From NCBI GenBank assembly GCA_013335115.1, contig JAAXWQ010000008.1, positions 16,788-80,787 on the forward strand: a stretch of DNA of 64,000 bases, written 5' to 3'. The DNA comes from Chlorobiaceae bacterium. Lineage in GTDB: Bacteria; Bacteroidota; Chlorobiia; Chlorobiales; Chlorobiaceae. A model generated the notes under the pieces. The model did not search any database, was not told the DNA's origin, and saw only the letters and a program-made list of their open reading frames with translations. Every line of letters begins with the position of its first letter. Positions within the stretch are counted from its first letter, which is position 1. Positions 28,378 to 39,590 of the stretch are shown here, in pieces. Made by a program: the position numbers and the translations under genes.

Positions 28378-29172
28378 ATGCTTCATTACAGGAAACATCA
28401 AGTTTCGGAAGACGCCCCCTGGGTGGTCTTTGTGCATGGTGCAGGGGGCAGCTCCTCGATCTGGTTCATGCAGATCAAGGAGTTTGTGAAGCACTTCAAC
28501 ATCCTCCTCGTCGATCTTCGCGGCCATGGCAAATCGAAGCAGATTCTCGCCGCCAAGGAGGAGCATCACTACAATTTCGAGGACATTACCAGGGACATCC
28601 TCGAGGTGATGGATGAACTTCGCATCGACAAGGCACATTTTATCGGCATCTCCCTCGGCACGATCCTGATCAGGAACCTGAGCGAGCTTGCTCCGGAGCG
28701 CGTCGAATCCATGATCCTGGGTGGGGCAATCATCAGGCTGAACGTGAGGGCCAAGGTGCTCGTCACGGTCGGCAACATGTTCAAGAGGATGATTCCTTAC
28801 ATGTGGCTCTACAGCTTCTTTGCCTGGATCATCATGCCGCGGGCACGCCACCGACAGTCGCGCCTGCTCTTCGTGAATGAGGCAAAGAAGGTTGCGCAGA
28901 AGGAGTTCATGCGATGGTTCAAGCTCACTTACGAGATCAACCCGCTACTGAAATATTTCGAGGAGAAGGATACCGGCATCCCGACCCTGTACCTGATGGG
29001 CGAAGAGGACTACATGTTCCTGCCCGCCGTGGAGTACATCGTGACCCGCCACACCAACTCCTACCTCCAGGTGATCGGCAACTCCGGCCACGTCTGCAAC
29101 ATCGACCAGCCCCGCGAGTTCAACGCCAGGGCGATCCGGTTCCTCAAGGAACTGGCACCCGTCGCAGCGTGA
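28378..29172 (+). CDS. Alpha/beta hydrolase
   Basis: WVVFVHGAGGSSSIWF; HFIGISLGTILI; GHVCNIDQP. Confidence 0.9.
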   Translation: MLHYRKHQVSEDAPWVVFVHGAGGSSSIWFMQIKEFVKHFNILLVDLRGHGKSKQILAAKEEHHYNFEDITRDILEVMDELRIDKAHFIGISLGTILIRNLSELAPERVESMILGGAIIRLNVRAKVLVTVGNMFKRMIPYMWLYSFFAWIIMPRARHRQSRLLFVNEAKKVAQKEFMRWFKLTYEINPLLKYFEEKDTGIPTLYLMGEEDYMFLPAVEYIVTRHTNSYLQVIGNSGHVCNIDQPREFNARAIRFLKELAPVAA

Positions 29173-29270
29173 ACGTCGTTACACGTAACGCGTAATCCGA
29201 AAGAATAGGTCTGATAAGTTCAATGGTTCATATGGGTTAAGAGCTGAGGCTGTGGTAACGCATCGCTCTT

Positions 29271-29302
29271 CATTATCCATTGTCCATTATCAATTATCCA
29301 TT
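29271..29302. repeat. Short AT-rich tandem-like repeat (ccatt-atc / ccatt-gtc units)
   Basis: cattatccattgtccattatcaattatccatt. Confidence 0.5.
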
Positions 29303-29307
29303 CTCTT

Positions 29308-29877
29308 CTAAATCCCCGCCCGGTTGAAGTTCGTCATGGCGTACTCGACACCCATCGACGCGAAGGCCAGGACCGCCTCGTGACAGACCGCCACAACCCG
29401 ATCGACCGTCGGTTTCTCATCCTCCACGAATTTCGAGAGCACGAATGAGGAGAGCGAAGCCGGCATCTGCTCCTGTCCCACACCGACCCTCAGGCGGGCA
29501 AACTCCTCGCTGCCGAGGCTCAGGATGATGTTCTTCAGCCCGTTCTGACCTCCGGCCGAACCTTTTGCCCTCATGCGGACCGAGCCCAGCGGGATGTTGA
29601 CGTCGTCACAGACCACGAGCAACTGCTCCCGGCTGAACTTGTAGAAGTTCATGGCCGCCACGACGGCCTGCCCGGAGAGGTTCATGTAGGTCATCGGCTT
29701 GACCAGCAGGAGGGGGCCGCCCGGGCAGGTGATTTTCGCGAACCGGTAGTTGCCCCGTCCCGAGGAAAACGATCCTCCGTGCATCTTTGCGAGGTGGTCG
29801 ATGACCTCGAAGCCGATGTTGTGCCTGGTTCCTGCGTACTTCGCTTCGGGGTTGCCGAGGCCGACGATGAGTTTCAT
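29308..29877 (-). CDS. pth: Peptidyl-tRNA hydrolase
   Basis: MKLIVGLGNPEAKYAGTRHNIGFEVID; KPMTYMNLSGQAV; VCDDVNIPLGSVRMRAKGSAGGQNGLKNII. Confidence 0.97.
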   Translation of the reverse strand: MKLIVGLGNPEAKYAGTRHNIGFEVIDHLAKMHGGSFSSGRGNYRFAKITCPGGPLLLVKPMTYMNLSGQAVVAAMNFYKFSREQLLVVCDDVNIPLGSVRMRAKGSAGGQNGLKNIILSLGSEEFARLRVGVGQEQMPASLSSFVLSKFVEDEKPTVDRVVAVCHEAVLAFASMGVEYAMTNFNRAGI

Positions 29878-30127
29878 GGGGTAGTGTCAGTTCTTCGTTG
29901 AGTCAGCAGGTGAATATAGCAGTGCGAGGGCATGAAAAGGCAATGGAAGCGATGAAAAAGTTTCATTCCCGTTGCATGGCAAAGAGCCCTTTTTCATGTT
30001 TTCTTGATGAGTTACGGGAAAAAGTTGCTACCTTGGAAAATCCTGTTTTTCAGCAGGGCAGTTCTTTCTCAGTCACCTAATGCTCCTGCTGATAGTGGTC
30101 CTTCTGTAATCAAGTAACACAGAGAAA

Positions 30128-32557
<2,430 letters not shown>

Positions 32558-32586
32558 GAGGGCAAAAGCAATTCTCATTGTTGAGC

Positions 32587-32614
32587 ACAAAGGGCCGCAT
32601 CTGCGGCCCTTTGT
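32587..32614. terminator. Bidirectional terminator
   Basis: ACAAAGGGCCGCA-TC-TGCGGCCCTTTGT between convergent genes. Confidence 0.85.
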
Positions 32615-32650
32615 ATTTGGCCCGCGCGGCCGGAATTTCAACGAGCCAGC

Positions 32651-33766
32651 TCAATCGGCCACGTCGAGCTTCAGTAGCAGCGGCAGGTGGTCGGAGTAAC
32701 CGCCACGGTATTTTCCCTTTTCGTACGTCGGGTACAGCTTCTTTCCATCCCCCTCCATCATATGCGGAAAGAAAAAGGTACCGAAAGCTTTCCGTCCCAG
32801 CCTGAGGCCCCGGTTACCCAAAAGGCCCGCTGAGACAAGGGCCTGATCTATCCTCTCCCAGTGCCCCCGGTAGGCATAGCTGCCACCCGCAAGGACGTCG
32901 TTCCAGCAGTTATAGAGCAGGCGATCGCCGTGCGCCAGGACATTATTCCGGTCGAACGACGACCCGAGCACTTCTTGCAGCGAGCGGTTTTCCGGATGGT
33001 CGTTGAAGTCCCCCATAACGACGATGCAGGCTTTTTTATTGCGGGTCCGGAGGCTGTCGACGAGATGCCTCGCCACCTTTGCGGCGGCAATCCGGTTTGG
33101 CTCGCTCCATGCGGTGTCGAACGAACGCGAAGGCCAGTGGTTGAGCACGACGCTGAATGCGTGGTTCGAAACCGTAAACCCCGCCACGATAACGTCACGC
33201 GTCAGGTGGCCATTGGGAAGGGAGACCCGATAGTGCTTCGCTCCGTTGAACGATACTGTCCCCGGGTTCCAGGCAAGGCCGATGTCGATGCCCCTCGGAT
33301 CGCGGCTTTCATGGTAGGCAACAAGCCAGTTCCCGAGCCCGGCAGCCGCAATCGTACCGGCGAAGACCTGGCGGTTTTCCGATTCAGCGAAGGCGATGAT
33401 ATCGGGACCGCGCCTGAAACGGGGATCGCTACTGACACCCCTGATCACGGCCGCGATCCTGACCCGTTTCAGCAGCAGTTTCTTTTCCGTCCATTGTAGC
33501 CTGCCCTGGGGCGTGAACTCATCGTCTGCAGTGTTTGGATCGTTCCTTGTATCAAAGAGGTTCTCGACATTCCACCACAGAATCATCAGCTCTTTTCCGT
33601 TGTTTGTGTAACTGTTTCTTTTACTGTTACTTGGGCTTTTTGCTGGAGGGCTTTTTTTCTGATTTATTGCTGTTATTTGCTGTTCATTTGCTGCTAATTT
33701 GCTACTATGAGGAAGGCAACAGCAAATTAGCAGCAAACAAAGAGCTTTCAGGGAGCGTATGAGCAT
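32651..33766 (-). CDS. Endonuclease/exonuclease/phosphatase family protein; native 5' end replaced by element DNA upstream of WWNV
   Basis: LWWNVENLFDTRNDPNTADDEFTP...VVMGDFNDHPENRS...GGYSDHLPLLLKL; codons before WWNV lie inside the integrated element. Confidence 0.88.
   Translation of the reverse strand: MLIRSLKALCLLLICCCLPHSSKLAANEQQITAINQKKSPPAKSPSNSKRNSYTNNGKELMILWWNVENLFDTRNDPNTADDEFTPQGRLQWTEKKLLLKRVRIAAVIRGVSSDPRFRRGPDIIAFAESENRQVFAGTIAAAGLGNWLVAYHESRDPRGIDIGLAWNPGTVSFNGAKHYRVSLPNGHLTRDVIVAGFTVSNHAFSVVLNHWPSRSFDTAWSEPNRIAAAKVARHLVDSLRTRNKKACIVVMGDFNDHPENRSLQEVLGSSFDRNNVLAHGDRLLYNCWNDVLAGGSYAYRGHWERIDQALVSAGLLGNRGLRLGRKAFGTFFFPHMMEGDGKKLYPTYEKGKYRGGYSDHLPLLLKLDVAD
33567..33579. repeat. 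attL core direct repeat ACATTCCACCACA
   Basis: Identical 13 bp at 41332-41344; flanks diverge on both sides; encodes WWNV on minus strand. Confidence 0.9.
33667..33737. promoter_or_regulatory. TTGCTG repeat array with perfect 17-bp inverted repeat (candidate integrase arm sites/operator)
   Basis: TTGCTGTT at 33667 and 33677, TTGCTGCT at 33688, TTGCTA at 33698 (10-11 bp spacing); TTTGCTGCTAATTTGCT (33687-33703) is the reverse complement of AGCAAATTAGCAGCAAA (33721-33737). Confidence 0.75.
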
Positions 33767-34928
33767 GGAAACTGTATCGGTTAAGTTGGGGAAGCGGAAG
33801 CAGGGGAAGAGCGGTCGGATAAGCCTGTACCTTGTGTACTACAAGGGTTCTGTTCCGGGGCCTGATGGGAAGCTGAAGGCGCTCAGGGATTACGAGTACC
33901 TGAACCTCTACCTGGATGACAAGCCGAGAACGGCGGCCGAGCGCGAGCACAACAAGAAGATACTTGAGCTTGCCAATTCGATCAAGGCGAAACGGGAATT
34001 GGAAATCAAGAACGGTGAATATGGCTTTGATGCCGGAGTGAAAGCTAAATCCCTCTTCCTTGAGTATTTCAAGGCTGAGGCAGAGAAGAAAGCCAAACCG
34101 GACGATACTGGGAATTGGGCCAGTACGCTGAAGCACCTGGCCGGCTTTGTCAAGAAGCGGTATTCTCCAAGAATCACGTTCAGCCAGATTGATAAGACGT
34201 TCTGCGAGGGCTTCAAGGACTATCTGCGGGAAGATGCAAAGACGAGAACGGGGAAGCCACTGGCATCAGCTTCTCAGGGTGCGTACTACGGGAAGTTCAG
34301 GGCCTGCCTCAACAAGGCAGTCAATGATGGGGTTCTCTCTCTCGATCCAGCAAAGGGCGTGCAGCGGCCTAAGATCGTTTCCCACAAGCGGGAATATCTG
34401 ACCTTCGATGAGCTTCAAGCAATGGCAAAGACCGAGTGCCGGAATCCCTCCTTGAAGCGGATGTTCTTGTTCTCATGCCTTACTGGATTGCGTTTCTCGG
34501 ATTGTCACAAACTGACCTGGGGAGAGGTGCAGCGGTATGGTGACGGGTGGCGGATCGTGTTTCACCAGCAGAAAACGAAAGGCTTGCAGTATCACGACAT
34601 TTCACGGCAGGCGCGGGAGCTGATGGGCGAACAGGGCGCATCTGGCGATCGGGTGTTCTTCGCCATAAGCGAGTACTCTTCATACCTCAGTATCGTTCTC
34701 AGGGAATGGGCTTTGAAGGCTGGAATCTCAAAGCACCTGACGTTCCACTCAGGTCGCCATACGTTCGCCGTGTTGCAGCTTGAGAACGGAACGGACATTT
34801 ACACCCTGAGCCGGCTGATGGGGCATAGAGAGATCGAGGTAACAGCCATTTACGCCGATATCTTGGATAAGACGAGGCGCGAGGCGATGACGCAGCGGAT
34901 TCCAGAAATTGCCGGTCTGAGGCTGTAA
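33759..34928 (+). CDS. Tyrosine-type site-specific recombinase (phage integrase)
   Basis: SCLTGLRFSDCHKLTW (Arg I), HSGRHTFAVLQLENG (HxxR), LMGHREIEVTAIYADIL (H...Y). Confidence 0.96.
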   Translation: MSMETVSVKLGKRKQGKSGRISLYLVYYKGSVPGPDGKLKALRDYEYLNLYLDDKPRTAAEREHNKKILELANSIKAKRELEIKNGEYGFDAGVKAKSLFLEYFKAEAEKKAKPDDTGNWASTLKHLAGFVKKRYSPRITFSQIDKTFCEGFKDYLREDAKTRTGKPLASASQGAYYGKFRACLNKAVNDGVLSLDPAKGVQRPKIVSHKREYLTFDELQAMAKTECRNPSLKRMFLFSCLTGLRFSDCHKLTWGEVQRYGDGWRIVFHQQKTKGLQYHDISRQARELMGEQGASGDRVFFAISEYSSYLSIVLREWALKAGISKHLTFHSGRHTFAVLQLENGTDIYTLSRLMGHREIEVTAIYADILDKTRREAMTQRIPEIAGLRL

Positions 34929-34960
34929 CGGCTGAGATCAAGACACAACAAGGGAGAATC

Positions 34961-35134
34961 ATGGAGCAGGTTATCGAGTTCATTGAGGCGGGTTCGTTTG
35001 AGGCGGCTGCCGAGGCCGTGAAGGGTTTGAAATCCGGCATTGAATGGAATTATGGGGACGACGACGGAGAGCCGACAGATGCCGAGTATTGGTCTGATGC
35101 GCAGTGCGGGATGCTGAGTTCTTCGCCGTGTTGA
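34961..35134 (+). CDS. Small acidic protein (57 aa), hypothetical
   Basis: AGGGAG SD then MEQVIEFIEAGSFEAAAEAVKGLKSGIEWNYGDDDGEPTDAEYW...; below the ORF-track cutoff. Confidence 0.45.
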   Translation: MEQVIEFIEAGSFEAAAEAVKGLKSGIEWNYGDDDGEPTDAEYWSDAQCGMLSSSPC

Positions 35135-35322
35135 GCGACATTCATTCGGCGCGGCTGTTTACCGGAAAGGACCGGGAGTACTTCCGGCTGGTGGCTGTGT
35201 TGCGTCTCCAAGCCATTTCCGGCAGTGATGCCGCGAGGATCGAGCTTGAACAGGCAATCACGACGGGGGCGTTGTCGGTAGCGGCGGAGTTGCGCCAGAC
35301 GGGTCGAGGCGGCAAGAACTGA
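35104..35322 (+). CDS. Hypothetical 72-aa protein
   Basis: ORF overlapping previous small ORF; no family recognised. Confidence 0.4.
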   Translation: MRDAEFFAVLSDIHSARLFTGKDREYFRLVAVLRLQAISGSDAARIELEQAITTGALSVAAELRQTGRGGKN

Positions 35323-35336
35323 AAACTTGGCAGGGG

Positions 35337-36161
35337 GTGGTTATGAAAAACGGATGGGCTTTATACATGGCAGACAATCGAGACCTGAAGACCGTTTTGT
35401 TGAAAGCGCGGGGTGTCGATTGGTGTGAGGCCTACAAGGCAGCAACGGACGTAAGTGGTAGCCGCGAGGAGTGGCGGTATTACGGGCAGTTTATGACGGA
35501 TGACTCACCAGATAACAGATGGCTTGATATATGTGAGCGAGAGTTTTCCGGGATCAGTTACTGGCGTCACATGACAGCCGATGAGATCATGATAGAGATA
35601 AACGGTACCAATGGAGAGTGCCGCTGGGCGTTCAGCAGGATTTTGAGGCGGTATTGGTCGGCTTGCGTGTCCTATTTGCTGGATATCGCACCGACGAATG
35701 AATGGGAGACTTACCTGCTGGACCGATTCCAGGACAAAAGGGTTCTGATGGCCGAAGAGGTTCCAGTTTGGAGCGGGAAGGATGAGGATTGTTCGGTAAA
35801 ATCTTGCCGGTTTCTCGATGAGCTTCAGCCTGTGAATATCAGAATCCTTTTTGAACGGGTGTATGCAATACAGGAGATTGAGGGGATTTTGGCGGAGCTT
35901 GCAGCCGCGAACACTTCGGCAGCAATAGGTGATGGTGCTCCAAGAGACCAGGCCGAAGGGCTGGAGAGAGCGAAGCGGGGAGGGAAAACCAAACTCCCTG
36001 ATGATGTTTTTATGAGCGAGATTTTCCCGGGGCTTGATAAGGAGTTCCCTTGGGGCGGAAAGAACGAGGGGCTAATTGCGCGTTGCCGTGAAATCGGGGC
36101 GCAGTACGACGTTTCGGGTTCCACAATTAAGCGGAAATTCTATGATGCGCAGGGGCAATAA
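35337..36161 (+). CDS. Hypothetical 274-aa protein with HTH-like C-terminus
   Basis: Single long ORF in element; C-terminal IARCREIGAQYDVSGSTIKRKFYDAQ resembles a helix-turn-helix. Confidence 0.6.
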   Translation: MVMKNGWALYMADNRDLKTVLLKARGVDWCEAYKAATDVSGSREEWRYYGQFMTDDSPDNRWLDICEREFSGISYWRHMTADEIMIEINGTNGECRWAFSRILRRYWSACVSYLLDIAPTNEWETYLLDRFQDKRVLMAEEVPVWSGKDEDCSVKSCRFLDELQPVNIRILFERVYAIQEIEGILAELAAANTSAAIGDGAPRDQAEGLERAKRGGKTKLPDDVFMSEIFPGLDKEFPWGGKNEGLIARCREIGAQYDVSGSTIKRKFYDAQGQ

Positions 36162-36270
36162 ATCGGGGTAACATGGGGTTATAACCTGATTAGTTACCCC
36201 TGCTATTCCTTCCGACCTTTCCCATAGCAACACGGCGTAAGCCGGTTTTCTCAATCAAAGAAAATGAGCT

Positions 36271-36567
36271 ATGGGACTTCCAGAACTTGAACAGATCAAT
36301 GACCGCTTGCAGCGGATTGAGGGGCTTCTTGTTGCCAACAAGAGCGTCCTGAACATGCGAGAGGCGGCGATTCTTACAGGGCTTTCGATTTCGCACCTCT
36401 ACAAGCTGACCAGCACGGGGGGGATCCCCTGCTTCAAGCCGACAGGAAAGGCGATATACTTCAACCGCGAAGAGCTTGAAGGCTGGATGATGCGGGGTCG
36501 GAAGGCGACGTCTGAAGATATCGAGGGTGCGGCGGCTAATTATGTGGCGTTGGGGAGGATGGGATGA
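36271..36567 (+). CDS. Excisionase/AlpA-like HTH protein (MerR-type helix_turn_helix_17)
   Basis: LNMREAAILTGLSISHLYKLTSTGGIPCFKPTGKAIYFNREELEGWMM; ATGA overlap with rep gene. Confidence 0.85.
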   Translation: MGLPELEQINDRLQRIEGLLVANKSVLNMREAAILTGLSISHLYKLTSTGGIPCFKPTGKAIYFNREELEGWMMRGRKATSEDIEGAAANYVALGRMG

Positions 36568-38828
36568 TGCCAGAAAAAATAGCCGGCCCCTCGGGCGAAT
36601 GGGGGGCCGGCCAGAAGCAAGATGGGACAAATACCAGTATACTCAAAGGGATCGACTTCAACAAGGCGTTGCTCCAGAACGAAAAGCTTGATGTTGAGAT
36701 GGACCTGGAAGGCGCGGCTGTTGCGGCTTGCGAAGAGATCGGCCTGCAATTCCGCCACGTTCCACAGGATGGCGAGTTCCACCGGTTGGATGTCGCCGGG
36801 AAAGCCGCTCGAAATGGCGACGGAACGCTCAAGCTGTTTTTAGATGGCGAAGGCGGTTTGATTGAGAACCATGTTACCGGCGAAAAGAGACTCTTTTGGG
36901 CGCGGCCTGACAGCACTCTTTCCCCCGTCGAGCTGGCAGCGCGGAAGGCCCGAAACGTTGAGGAGGCCGCAAAGGCCGCAGAACACCGCGAGGCGCGGTA
37001 CAGGGACGCGGCGGCAAAGGCCGTCGAGGTTATTTCCAGCTCACTGCCTGCAAGTACCCGCAACCCCTATTTGACGCGGAAGGGCATAGCCCCGAACCCT
37101 GCAATGGGAGAGATCGATGCCGGCGATCTGGCGAAGGTTCTGGGCTATCAGCCAAAATCAAAGGGGTGGAAACTGGTGGGCACTATCCTTGTTCTTCCCG
37201 TTGGCAACAAGGAAGGTATTTCCTCAATCGAGATGATTGACGGCGAGGGACGGAAAACAGCCCTGACAGGCGGCAAGCGAAGCGGCATGTTCTGGCATGA
37301 TCGAGAGTTGCCGGACGGCGACGGGAAGGGGGTTGTTATCCTAATTGCCGAGGGCGCCGCAACCGCTATTTCTGGGGCGGCTGCGATACCCGGCAGTTAT
37401 GGAGTGGCCGCCTTCGGAAAAGGCAACCTCAAAGCCGTTGCGCTTGACATGCGGAAGCATTACCCGGCGGCGGACATCGTTATCTTGTCTGACCTTGGGG
37501 ACGGGCAGAAGGATGCGGAACAGGCGGCAGCGGCAGCCGGTTGCCGAGTGGCAACGCCGACCATGCCCGACGGGATCGACGGGAAGGATTGGAACGACCT
37601 ACACCAAGCCGCCGGGCTGGAAGAGGTAAGGCGGCAAATAACCCTCGCACAGAGCGTCGCGGGCATCCGCGAGACCGGCGAGACTATCGATTCAATTATT
37701 GGGCGGGCAATGGCTCAGCTTACAAGAGAGGAGATGCTGAGCGCAAAACTAACGCCGCGAGTGATTGTTCCGGGGCTTCTGTACGCCGACGTGAGAACAA
37801 GGATTTCTGCTGGCGGCACAGGGAAGACGACGGCAGCACTCTATGAAGCAGCAATACTTGCACTTGGCCGGGATATCTGGGGGAAGAGGCCGGAATACCC
37901 ATGCCGGACAGCTATCGTTACAAGGGAAGACGGGCGGGGCATCCTTTTAGCCAGGTTACGGGAGATTATGCGGGCGATGCGGCTTTCACCAAGAGAAGAG
38001 GACCACGTGTTGGCAGCAATCAGGATTGTTGATTTGTCCGGCGCCGCCTTCAGGCTTTCGGAGGTTGTCGGGGATGTTGTGTACCCCCATGGAGCAAACC
38101 TTGAGACCCTGATATCACACTTGAGAGACTGGCGTCCTGATTGGGTGATTTTCGATCCGCTTGTTTCTTTTGGCGTCGGGGAGAGCCGCGTAAACGATGC
38201 GGAGCAGGGCCTTATTGAGGCGTTCAGGATCATTCGCAATGAGCTTGATTGCTGCGTCGAAGGCATCCACCACACCGGGAAGGCGAACGCGAGGGATAAA
38301 TCGCTGGATCAATACTCGGGACGAGGCGGGAGCGCACTTTCCGACGGTTGTCGAATGGTGGCTGTTATGCAGCCGCTTGAAGCTCATGAGTGGGTGAAGA
38401 TGACCGGAACTCCTCTTGGTGACGATGAGACCGGCATCGTGCTTGCGCTGCCAAAACTGAGTTACGCAAAGCCTCAGGAACCCGTCTATATTCGCCGAAA
38501 TGGATATCACTTCGCAGCCGTCGAGCCAGTTGACCGCACACCTGAACAACAACACCGCCAGGCCGATGAAACCATCTTGATGTTCCTTCGTGATGAGTAT
38601 GCGGCAGGTCGTCAGTATTCACAGAAGGACATCGAAAGCATGAAGGATGATTTACGGATGACACGCGGCGGGATACGGGGCGCATTGGTACGGTTGAAGG
38701 CAGGGGGGCGCATTGTTTACCATGAAATTTTGGGCAAATCCGGTTCTCATTACCAGCCTTTAACCCTCGCCGATGACGACGGCGAGACCCACAAAAAAAA
38801 CGAGGTTGCAGTCGATGAATCTGAGTGA
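36564..38828 (+). CDS. Primase/helicase-type replication protein (Toprim-like + RepA-like AAA_25 ATPase)
   Basis: VILIAEGAATAISGAAAIPG...IVILSDLGDGQKDAEQAA (Toprim-like); ISAGGTGKTTAALYEA (Walker A); HHTGKANARDKSLDQYSGRGGSALSDGCR. Confidence 0.85.
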   Translation: MMPEKIAGPSGEWGAGQKQDGTNTSILKGIDFNKALLQNEKLDVEMDLEGAAVAACEEIGLQFRHVPQDGEFHRLDVAGKAARNGDGTLKLFLDGEGGLIENHVTGEKRLFWARPDSTLSPVELAARKARNVEEAAKAAEHREARYRDAAAKAVEVISSSLPASTRNPYLTRKGIAPNPAMGEIDAGDLAKVLGYQPKSKGWKLVGTILVLPVGNKEGISSIEMIDGEGRKTALTGGKRSGMFWHDRELPDGDGKGVVILIAEGAATAISGAAAIPGSYGVAAFGKGNLKAVALDMRKHYPAADIVILSDLGDGQKDAEQAAAAAGCRVATPTMPDGIDGKDWNDLHQAAGLEEVRRQITLAQSVAGIRETGETIDSIIGRAMAQLTREEMLSAKLTPRVIVPGLLYADVRTRISAGGTGKTTAALYEAAILALGRDIWGKRPEYPCRTAIVTREDGRGILLARLREIMRAMRLSPREEDHVLAAIRIVDLSGAAFRLSEVVGDVVYPHGANLETLISHLRDWRPDWVIFDPLVSFGVGESRVNDAEQGLIEAFRIIRNELDCCVEGIHHTGKANARDKSLDQYSGRGGSALSDGCRMVAVMQPLEAHEWVKMTGTPLGDDETGIVLALPKLSYAKPQEPVYIRRNGYHFAAVEPVDRTPEQQHRQADETILMFLRDEYAAGRQYSQKDIESMKDDLRMTRGGIRGALVRLKAGGRIVYHEILGKSGSHYQPLTLADDDGETHKKNEVAVDESE

Positions 38829-38961
38829 ATTTTGGGTGTCGCCGGAAACCCTCGCCGCCCTAAGGGAAAAAGACGGCGGCGACACACCGCGCCGTCTCTT
38901 TACACCTTCTTCCCTTGAGCCTCGCCGCGAGGGTTCGGCGAGACCCGGCGAGACCCGCGAG
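38762..38961. repeat. Iteron-like cluster of CTCGCCG / CGGCGAG(ACCC) motifs (candidate replication origin)
   Basis: AACCCTCGCCG at 38762 and 38847, CTCGCCG at 38921, CGGCGAGACCC at 38780, 38936 and 38946, degenerate CCGCGAG at 38955. Confidence 0.55.
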
Positions 38962-38985
38962 AGTGACACCGAGCACAGGGCATGA
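38815..38985 (+). CDS. Hypothetical 56-aa protein
   Basis: MNLSEFWVSPETLAALREKDGGDTPRRLFTPSS...; overlaps end of rep and iteron region. Confidence 0.35.
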   Translation: MNLSEFWVSPETLAALREKDGGDTPRRLFTPSSLEPRREGSARPGETRESDTEHRA

Positions 38986-39022
38986 AAACGGGATCGAAAA
39001 CCACAAAACACCGGAACCCGAA

Positions 39023-39130
39023 ATGAAGAACACAACAACAACCCATACGGCGGAAAAACTCTTTATGAGTTACCCCGAAGCATTGGCCGATTACAATGCG
39101 AGGCTGGCAGCAGGGAAGGCCGCCGGATGA
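39023..39130 (+). CDS. Small ORF (35 aa)
   Basis: MKNTTTTHTAEKLFMSYPEALADYNARLAAGKAAG; coupled by ATGA to the next mini-ORF. Confidence 0.35.
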   Translation: MKNTTTTHTAEKLFMSYPEALADYNARLAAGKAAG

Positions 39131-39210
39131 TGCAGGATTGGGCGGACTACATGGACCGCCTGAAAGCCGGCGGGAAGGTTATACCGTTCAGAGAGGCCGC
39201 CGGGACTTGA
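39127..39210 (+). CDS. Small ORF (27 aa)
   Basis: MMQDWADYMDRLKAGGKVIPFREAAGT; start overlaps previous stop. Confidence 0.35.
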   Translation: MMQDWADYMDRLKAGGKVIPFREAAGT

Positions 39211-39239
39211 CCGGACAGCAACGCCGCAACGAATTGAAG

Positions 39240-39271
39240 GGCTGGGGATCGACACCCCGGCCTTTTTTTTT
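39240..39271 (+). terminator. Rho-independent terminator inside the element
   Basis: GGCTGGGG-atcgaca-CCCCGGCC-TTTTTTTTT. Confidence 0.88.
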
Positions 39272-39371
39272 GCCCTCAAGCTGACCAAAAATAACCACAC
39301 AGGCACACCAGATTCCGAAGAGGTATTATGACCTCCGATAGCTTTTTAACGCAACCATTGGAGGCCGTGAG

Positions 39372-39590
39372 ATGAAATTTTACCGACTGGAAGAGATTAT
39401 TGGAGACCGAAAGAAGGAAGTTGTTGGGGTTATCCCAATGAGCAAATCCGCCTGGTATCTGGGAATCCAGAAGGGGCGTTACCCCAAACCGGTCAAGCTT
39501 TCGGAGCGTTCCTCAGCCTGGCACCAGGCGGACATCGAGGAGCTGGAAAAACGACTGAAAGCCGGGAAGTGGGATAGGAGTGCCGAATAA
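39372..39590 (+). CDS. AlpA family transcriptional regulator
   Basis: VIPMSKSAWYLGIQKGRYPKPVKLSERSSAWHQADIEEL, diagnostic AlpA pattern. Confidence 0.92.
   Translation: MKFYRLEEIIGDRKKEVVGVIPMSKSAWYLGIQKGRYPKPVKLSERSSAWHQADIEELEKRLKAGKWDRSAE

Noticed and set aside
38762-38961. CRISPR-like array
   Set aside because: Repeats are 7-11 bp, in both orientations and irregularly spaced; no cas genes. Better explained as iterons.
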